64,000 nt of DNA from Dyella_A sp049445995 (GTDB taxonomy: Bacteria; Pseudomonadota; Gammaproteobacteria; Xanthomonadales; Rhodanobacteraceae): NCBI RefSeq assembly GCF_049445995.1, contig NZ_JBMSDZ010000001.1:62001-126000 (forward strand), given 5' to 3'. The position numbers and the translations under genes are program-made. The notes below the pieces were generated by a model that did no database searches, was not told the DNA's origin, and was given only the letters and a program-made list of their open reading frames with translations. Positions 59,201-64,000 of the stretch are shown piece after piece. Numbering within the stretch: the stretch's first letter is position 1; each line of letters opens with the position of its first letter.

Positions 59201-60477
59201 GCCAGCGTGTCCGCGCCGCGCAGGTACGGACGCAGCACGTCCGGCACGGTGATCGAGCCGTCGGCGTTCTGGTAGTTCTCCATCACCGCCACCAGGGTGC
59301 GGCCCACCGCCAGACCGGAGCCGTTGAGCGTGTGCAGCAGCTCCGGCTTGCCGGTGGCCGGGTTGCGCCAGCGCGCCTGCATGCGGCGCGCCTGGAAGTC
59401 GCCGCAGTTGGAGCAGCTGGAGATTTCGCGATAGGTGTCCTGGCTGGGCAGCCATACTTCCAGGTCGTAGGTTTTCACCGCGGAGAAGCCCATGTCGCCG
59501 GTGCACAGCAGCACCTTGCGGTACGGCAGGCCCAGCTTCTGCAGCACGGCCTCGGCGTGGCCGACCATTTCCTCCAGCTGGTCGAACGACTGCTCCGGCG
59601 TGGCCAGCTGCACTATCTCCACCTTCTCGAACTGGTGCTGGCGGATCATGCCGCGGGTGTCGCGGCCGTAGCTGCCGGCCTCGGCGCGGAAGCACAGTGT
59701 GTGAGCGGTGAGCCGCATCGGCAGCTCGGACGCCTCGACGATGGACTCGCGCACCAGGTTGGTGAGCGCCACTTCGGCGGTGGGGATGAGGTAGCGCTTG
59801 GTCCCGGCCACGTTCGTGGAGAACAGATCCTCCTCGAACTTGGGCAGTTGGCCGGTGCCCTGCATGGCGTCGGCATTGACGATCAGCGGCACGTTGCACT
59901 CCAGGTAGCCGTGCTCGCCGGTCTGCAGGTCGAGCATGAACTGGGCGAGCGCGCGGTGCAGGTGCGCCAGCTGGCCGCGCAGCACGGTGAAGCGCGCGCC
60001 GGAGAGCCTGGCGCCGGCGTCGGCATCGAGCCAGCCGTGGCGGGTGCCGAGGTCGACGTGGTCCTTGATGGCGAAATCGAACGTGCGCGGCGTGCCCCAG
60101 CGCAGGATCTCGCGGTTGTCATGCTCATCCTTGCCCGGCGGCACGGACTCATGCGGGATGTTGGGGATGCCCAGCGCGATGTCGGCGAGCTTGGCCTGCA
60201 CCTCGGCCAGCGCGGTTTCGTTGGCCTTGAGCTTGTCGCCGATGCCGGCGACCTCGGCCATCAGCGGCGCCACGTCTTCCCCCTTGGCCTTGGCCTGGCC
60301 GATCGCCTTGGCGCGCGTGTTGCGCAGGTTCTGCAGCTCCTGCGTCTGGGTGGCCAGGCGCTTGCGCTCGCCTTCCAGCGACTCGATCGAACTGACGTCC
60401 AACGGGTAGCCGCGGGTGTCCTTGAGGCGGGCGGCGGTTTCGGCCAGGCGCGAGCGCAGCAGGGCGGGGTCCAGCAT
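59197..60477 (-). CDS. serS: seryl-tRNA synthetase
   Basis: SerRS charges tRNA-Ser and tRNA-Sec. The 426-aa product has the N-terminal coiled-coil arm (residues about 25-105, SLEGERKRLATQTQELQNLRNTRAKAIGQA) that holds the long variable arm, then the class II core: LIPTAEVALTNLVRESI, FRAEAGSYGRDTRGMIRQHQFEKVE (motif 2), EISSCSNCGDFQARRM and the final TLNGSGLAVGRTLVAVMENYQ (motif 3). tRNA-Ser(UGA) lies nearby on the same strand. Confidence 0.97.
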   Translation of the reverse strand: MLDPALLRSRLAETAARLKDTRGYPLDVSSIESLEGERKRLATQTQELQNLRNTRAKAIGQAKAKGEDVAPLMAEVAGIGDKLKANETALAEVQAKLADIALGIPNIPHESVPPGKDEHDNREILRWGTPRTFDFAIKDHVDLGTRHGWLDADAGARLSGARFTVLRGQLAHLHRALAQFMLDLQTGEHGYLECNVPLIVNADAMQGTGQLPKFEEDLFSTNVAGTKRYLIPTAEVALTNLVRESIVEASELPMRLTAHTLCFRAEAGSYGRDTRGMIRQHQFEKVEIVQLATPEQSFDQLEEMVGHAEAVLQKLGLPYRKVLLCTGDMGFSAVKTYDLEVWLPSQDTYREISSCSNCGDFQARRMQARWRNPATGKPELLHTLNGSGLAVGRTLVAVMENYQNADGSITVPDVLRPYLRGADTLA

Positions 60478-60634
60478 GGTGATTCCTTCGGGCGGTCAAG
60501 GCGTGGAATTATCGCGGCCGCCGCCGTGGCCGCGCAAACGCCGTGCGGCGGTAACACGCGCTGCACACCCGCTTCGCCACACTGCCGCGCCCGCTGGATG
60601 CCCCGCCGGCACTTCGCGACTTTTTGGACCTCGC

Positions 60635-60934
60635 ATGCATCGACGCCTTTGGCCCGCCCTCGCGGCGCTGCTGACCACGCTCGCCCTGCCCGCCCACGCC
60701 GACACCGCGGCGCTGGATTTCTCCCATGCGCCGGCCGACACCGCCCTGCCGCAGGGCTGGCAGCGCTACACCTTGTCGCGGCACAAGCCGCCGGCTGCGG
60801 TGCGTGTGGGACAACCGCCACGCCCCGGCACCATCGCGCCGAACCCGTTCTATGCGCCGGTGCGCACGGTGGTGATCGAGAGCGGCAACGCCGTTTTTGC
60901 AGGGAGAGAACGATGCGCAAGTACCCATGGATGA
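60635..60934 (+). pseudogene. secreted-protein remnant, DUF3047-like
   Basis: The frame opens with a signal peptide (LWPALAALLTTLALPAHA) followed by LPQGWQRYTLSRHKPP, then loses sense. In a shifted frame VWDNRHAP can be read, and the first frame resumes with PNPFYAPVRTVVIESG. These three blocks resemble parts of DUF3047 proteins (LPxGWQ; VWDNR; VVLxSG) with the intervening segments missing. The open frame then runs into the next relic. Family recognition is by short motifs only. Confidence 0.5.
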
Positions 60935-61110
60935 TCGCCACGGCGCTGCTGCTGTGCACCGCGCCCGCCTTCGCCGACGGGCTGCAGGCGAAGCTCGATG
61001 CGCTTCACCGTGCGCCAGCTGCTCAAGGCCGCGGTGGGCGACAGCGACAACACCGCGGCCGATACACTGCTACCGCGCGTCGGCGGCCCGGCTTGCCGCG
61101 CCCCCGATTC
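60913..61110 (+). pseudogene. class A beta-lactamase remnant
   Basis: ATG 60913, preceded by AGGGAGA, starts a signal peptide (KYPWMIATALLLCTAPAFA) and GLQAKLDAL, a normal beta-lactamase beginning. About 10 codons later, in another frame, the sequence reads RFTVRQLLKAAVGDSDNTAA then DTLLPRVGGPA. This is the SDN motif and its helix of class A enzymes. The S-x-x-K nucleophile segment between them and the E166 and KTG parts after are missing. The frame change and deletions mean no enzyme is made. Confidence 0.75.
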
Positions 61111-61127
61111 CGGCCGCCAGCCCCGGG

Positions 61128-61150
61128 TCGCGCACAGGGTGCGCTCCTAC
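61128..61150. repeat. REP-like repeat, single arm (copy 3)
   Basis: TCGCGCACAGGGTGCGCTCC followed by TAC matches the right arm of the inverted repeats at 39848-39927 and 49561-49646. No matching left arm is nearby. It truncates the beta-lactamase remnant. Confidence 0.8.
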
Positions 61151-61175
61151 GGGCTGTGCTCGACCCTCCTCGCCG

Positions 61176-61278
61176 TCATTCCCGCGAACGCGGGAATCCA
61201 TCTTGCTCTCGGCCGGTAAAGCTAAGTGGATGACCGGCATGCGCCGTTGAAGATCGCTTACCGCTTGTGCGGGAATGA
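61176..61278. repeat. second dispersed-repeat type, GTCATTCCCGCG...GCGGGAATGAC
   Basis: GTCATTCCCGCGAACGCGGG with following AATCC at 61176-61200 contains its own small palindrome, and an inverse partial copy GTGCGGGAATGACGTCG lies near 61268-61284. This type of repeat is widespread in proteobacterial intergenic DNA. With the relics before it, it fills the 944 bp between serS and rarA, where no intact gene is seen. Confidence 0.55.
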
Positions 61279-61421
61279 CGTCGAGGGGTTGCAAGGCATC
61301 GGGGGCGACGTGGACGGACGGTGCTGTGTGGGCAAACGCCATTCGGCACGTCATGGCTGGCGATACGCCGACACCAGCCGGCCGCGCATACCTGCGCTCG
61401 TAAACCGCGACCCCGACTGAA

Positions 61422-62759
61422 CTACTTCTCCCGGGCTCGCCGCCGTGCCGCGCGCAGCGCCTCGAGTTTTTCGCGCAGCTTGATCTCCAGCCCGCGGTCG
61501 ACCGGCTCGTAGAACACAGTACCGTCCAATTCGTCCGGCAGGCACTGCTGGTCCAGCGCCACGCCGCCTTCGGCGTCATGGTCGTACTGGTAGTTCTTGC
61601 CGTAGCCGAGGCCCTTCATCAGCTTGGTCGGCGCGTTGCGCAGGTGCATGGGCACGTCGAGCGTGCCGCCTTCGCGCACGGCGGCGCGGGCCTTGTTGTA
61701 GGCCATGTAGGCGGCGTTGCTCTTGGGCGCGATGGCCAGCCAGATCGCCAGCTGCGCCAGACCCAGCTCGCCCTCGGGACTGCCCAGGCGCTCGTAGGTG
61801 TCCCAGGCATCCAGCGCCATGCGCCAGGCGCGCGGCTCGGCCAGGCCGATGTCCTCCACCGCCATGCGGGTCATGCGGCGGGCCAGATACAGCGGATCGA
61901 CGCCACCGTCGAGCATGCGGGTGAGCCAGTACACGGCCGCGTCGGGGTCGGAGGAGCGCACGGATTTGTGCAGTGCCGAGATCTGGTCGTAGAACTGCTC
62001 GCCGTTCTTGTCGAAGCGGCGGGTGCGATCGGCCAGCACCTGCTCCAGCGTGGCCTCGCCGATGCTGCCGCCATCGGCCAGCTCGGCGGCGATTTCCAGC
62101 AGGGTGAGCGCACGGCGCACGTCGCCGTCGGCGGCCTGGGCGATCATGCGCAGCGAGGGGTCGGGCACTTCCAGCTGCAGCTCGCCCAGGCCGCGTTCGC
62201 GGTCGGCCAGCGCGCGGCGCAGCGCCTGCACGATGTCGTCCACCGACAGCGACTCCAGCACGTGCACGCGGCAGCGCGAGAGCAGCGCCGAATTCAGCTC
62301 GAACGAGGGGTTCTCGGTGGTGGCGCCGATGAAAAGGATCACGCCGCGCTCGATGTGCGGCAGGAAGGCGTCCTGCTGGGCCTTGTTGAAGCGGTGCACC
62401 TCATCCACGAACAGCACGGTGCGCCGCCCCTGGGCGAAGTTGGTCTCGGCCTCGGCCAGCGCCTTGCGCACATCGGGCAGGCCCGAGAGCACCGCCGAGA
62501 TCGCCTTGAACTCGGCCTCGGCATAGCGCGCCACCAGCAGGGCCAGCGTGGTCTTGCCGCAGCCGGGCGGCCCCCACAGCACCATCGAGTGGATCTTGCC
62601 GGCCTCCAGCGCACGGCGCAGGGCCTTGTCCGGGCCGACGATGCGCTGCTGGCCCACGATCTCGTCGAGGCTGCGCGGGCGCATGCGTTCGGCCAGGGGT
62701 CTGAGCGTGTCGAAGTCGGTGAACAGACCGGCAATGGGCGGCGCGACTGAGCGTGGCAT
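61422..62759 (-). CDS. rarA: replication-associated recombination protein A (RarA/MgsA)
   Basis: RarA is a clamp-loader-like AAA+ ATPase that acts at stalled forks with SSB and RecA. The 445-aa product has LAERMRPRSLDEIVGQQRIVG, Walker A GPPGCGKTTLALL, Walker B VLFVDEVHRFNKAQQDAFLP, sensor 1 IGATTENPSFELNSALLSRC, then the C-terminal tetramerisation domain with SALHKSVRSSDPDAAVYWLTRML, GLAEPRAWRMALDAWDTYERLG and GLGYGKNYQYDHD. An ATG at 62777 could add six residues. Confidence 0.96.
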   Translation of the reverse strand: MPRSVAPPIAGLFTDFDTLRPLAERMRPRSLDEIVGQQRIVGPDKALRRALEAGKIHSMVLWGPPGCGKTTLALLVARYAEAEFKAISAVLSGLPDVRKALAEAETNFAQGRRTVLFVDEVHRFNKAQQDAFLPHIERGVILFIGATTENPSFELNSALLSRCRVHVLESLSVDDIVQALRRALADRERGLGELQLEVPDPSLRMIAQAADGDVRRALTLLEIAAELADGGSIGEATLEQVLADRTRRFDKNGEQFYDQISALHKSVRSSDPDAAVYWLTRMLDGGVDPLYLARRMTRMAVEDIGLAEPRAWRMALDAWDTYERLGSPEGELGLAQLAIWLAIAPKSNAAYMAYNKARAAVREGGTLDVPMHLRNAPTKLMKGLGYGKNYQYDHDAEGGVALDQQCLPDELDGTVFYEPVDRGLEIKLREKLEALRAARRRAREK

Positions 62760-62819
62760 GCCGCCATGATACGGCATAGCCAGCCACCGCCGGCCCGCGC
62801 CAGCTCAAGCCGCACGCGC

Positions 62820-63608
62820 TCAGCGACGCGCCGATCGACCCCCGAAGGCATGAAAGTGTGACGGGGGCGCGAGGCGCGCACGCACTGCCTCGAACAGCGG
62901 ACTGACCTGGGCCGGCTCCTGCAGATGACGACTCACGGCCACCGCGGCCAGTTGCGCCACTTCCATCGGTAGCGGTGATGCGGCCCCGGACCAGAATGCC
63001 AGCTCGAGGGTTCCCAATCGCTCGCTGCCGTCCATGTGCGGCAGCATTTCCGCAAGGACGGCTTGGCGCAGGTCGTTCTCTGCTGCACTGTGACTTGGCG
63101 CAAGCATGAGCCGGAATGCACGCTGATTGGAGTTCTTGAGATAGGTGTCATAGGCCGTCAGGCAGCCCGAGAACAGCGAGCGGTGACGCATCGCATCGGT
63201 ACCCTGCCCTTGCCCCGGTTCGTGTTCCACGACGGCTGCCGCGAAGCGCACCGGCAGGCGCCGGATGAGCGTGGCCACGGTGCTCTCGGCGGCGCCCCAT
63301 TCGCGTTCAAGCGGCCCGCTCAACTGCGGCGCCACCTGTTGCATCCAGGATGAACCCAGCACCGGATTGGACATGGACAGGCCATTGCGCACGGCCCGCA
63401 AGGCCGCGACCGCCTCGGCGAGCATCGACCACGCAGCGGGCATCGTGGGCCAGCACAGGATTTGCACGAACACGTTCTTTGCGGCGGTCTGACCCACGAA
63501 GGCCACGTGTTCGGGGGCCAGCCCGGTCATCGACGGCGGCGCGGCCTTGCCTGCAGCGGCCGCTGTCTGCCGCGTTGGCCGCCGGGCGTACTCAGCGTGC
63601 CCGGGCAT
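62820..63608 (-). CDS. hypothetical protein downstream of an RHH gene (262 aa)
   Basis: No family is recognised. The product has helical segments ILCWPTMPAAWSMLAEAVAALRA, WMQQVAPQLSGPLEREWGAAESTVATLIRRL and LELAFWSGAASPLPMEVAQLAAVAVSRHLQEP, a DTYLKNSNQRAFRLML stretch and a basic end. Three in-frame ATGs (63659, 63608, 63530) are possible; 63608 overlaps the RHH gene by 17 bp. The tight link suggests the pair is expressed together, perhaps with the RHH protein as autoregulator. Confidence 0.6.
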   Translation of the reverse strand: MPGHAEYARRPTRQTAAAAGKAAPPSMTGLAPEHVAFVGQTAAKNVFVQILCWPTMPAAWSMLAEAVAALRAVRNGLSMSNPVLGSSWMQQVAPQLSGPLEREWGAAESTVATLIRRLPVRFAAAVVEHEPGQGQGTDAMRHRSLFSGCLTAYDTYLKNSNQRAFRLMLAPSHSAAENDLRQAVLAEMLPHMDGSERLGTLELAFWSGAASPLPMEVAQLAAVAVSRHLQEPAQVSPLFEAVRARLAPPSHFHAFGGRSARR

Positions 63609-63819
63609 GTGGATTCCCGGATGTGGGCGTGGATTTTTCAGCGGGATCGTTCTCGGCATGCCAGGGGCGTCCCGAGCGCTGCTCGATATAGTCCCGGATC
63701 AGCCGCCGCACGACCTGCGACGGTGTGGCGTCCTCGCCCGCACACAGTCGCTCGAAGACGGCCTTCTTGCGCGGGTCGATCAGGATGGTCAGGCGGGCCG
63801 TGCGATTTTCTGTTGGCAT
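63592..63819 (-). CDS. ribbon-helix-helix (CopG-type) DNA-binding protein
   Basis: From ATG 63819 the 75-aa product begins MPTENRTARLTILIDP, the beta-strand of an RHH fold, followed by RKKAVFERLCAGEDATPSQVVRRLIRDYIEQRS, the two helices with the conserved TPSQVVRRLI turn. The tail GRPWHAENDPAEKSTPTSGN is polar. RHH proteins of this size are antitoxins or plasmid/phage repressors. It precedes the unknown 262-aa gene with overlap. The A/T-rich stretch at 63855-63885 with TGATAATACATTTATCA-like symmetry is a likely promoter/operator. Confidence 0.75.
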   Translation of the reverse strand: MPTENRTARLTILIDPRKKAVFERLCAGEDATPSQVVRRLIRDYIEQRSGRPWHAENDPAEKSTPTSGNPHARAR

Positions 63820-63949
63820 ATGTGTCTCATCAGTCTTACACTGGAAGCAACTTGTATGATAATACATTTATCATGGTAACCACACAAAGGCCGGTCCTGA
63901 CCAGCTGCCGCCCGGCCAGCGGCATGCCCGCGCCAGGGATACGGCAGCG

Positions 63950-64000
63950 GTGAGCACACTGGGAATCACCACGCCGCTGGCACTGCTGCTGGATCTCGTC
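63950..64000 (+). CDS. possible start of a gene running off the window
   Basis: A GTG at 63950 opens 17 codons (STLGITTPLALLLDLV) to the window end with no stop. The composition is plausible but the ribosome binding site is poor (AGGG 13 bases upstream). Too little is visible to name it. Confidence 0.3.
   Translation, partial: MSTLGITTPLALLLDLV

Overview
The window is high-GC DNA from a gammaproteobacterium, most likely a Rhodanobacteraceae/Lysobacteraceae (Xanthomonadales) chromosome. This rests on gene order (csrA-alaS-recX-recA beside mutS; folP-glmM...tpiA-secG-tRNA-Leu), a TPP-riboswitch/TonB-receptor/PnuT locus, and dispersed palindromic repeats of the kind common in that order. No genus is claimed.

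Layout. 1-2.5 kb: 5' part of a GacA-type regulator, a small hypothetical gene, a secreted cyclophilin and lpxH. 2.5-10.8 kb: tRNA-Ser(GCU), csrA, alaS, recX, recA, pncC (all leftward) and mutS (rightward). 10.9-22.8 kb: a twitching-type response regulator, hslR, an AEC transporter, an APH-fold kinase, a TPP riboswitch with a TonB receptor and PnuT, a KdpDE-like two-component pair next to kup, and a MOSC protein. 22.9-30.7 kb: a compact 7.7-kb integrative element in the 3' end of tRNA-Leu(GAG). 30.7-43.7 kb: secG, tpiA, an SDR, two 2OG-oxygenase-like proteins, glmM, folP, orn, sbcB, DUF2461, an MHS transporter, a secreted alpha/beta hydrolase and a DUF4785 protein. 43.7-52.6 kb: epmA joined in frame to a DUF559 nuclease domain through a palindromic repeat, ligA, a DHA2 exporter, nhaD, a CPA2 antiporter and a broken photolyase. 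52.7-58.7 kb: a receiver-only regulator and a HlyD/RbbA-like/YhhJ-like transport cassette that ends in a recombinase remnant abutting tRNA-Ser(UGA), whose 5' half is duplicated. 58.8-64 kb: a membrane protein coupled to serS, remnants of two secreted proteins (one a class A beta-lactamase), rarA, and an RHH protein with an unknown partner.

The most interesting part is the tRNA-Leu element. Its genes all run leftward: integrase, an unknown HTH-ended protein, then four genes coupled by ATGA overlaps (AlpA-like regulator, Toprim primase, DUF927 helicase, Cys-rich protein), then a zinc-ribbon protein and a small membrane protein. It has no visible capsid, relaxase or conjugation genes. It has a nearly identical att repeat at each end, paired TACCG motifs inside each end that look like integrase arm sites, and two clusters of the 9-mer GTGGGGACA embedded in coding sequence on either side of most of the helicase gene. 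Together these suggest a self-replicating satellite-like element with iteron-type origin sequences. The replication and satellite interpretation is inference.
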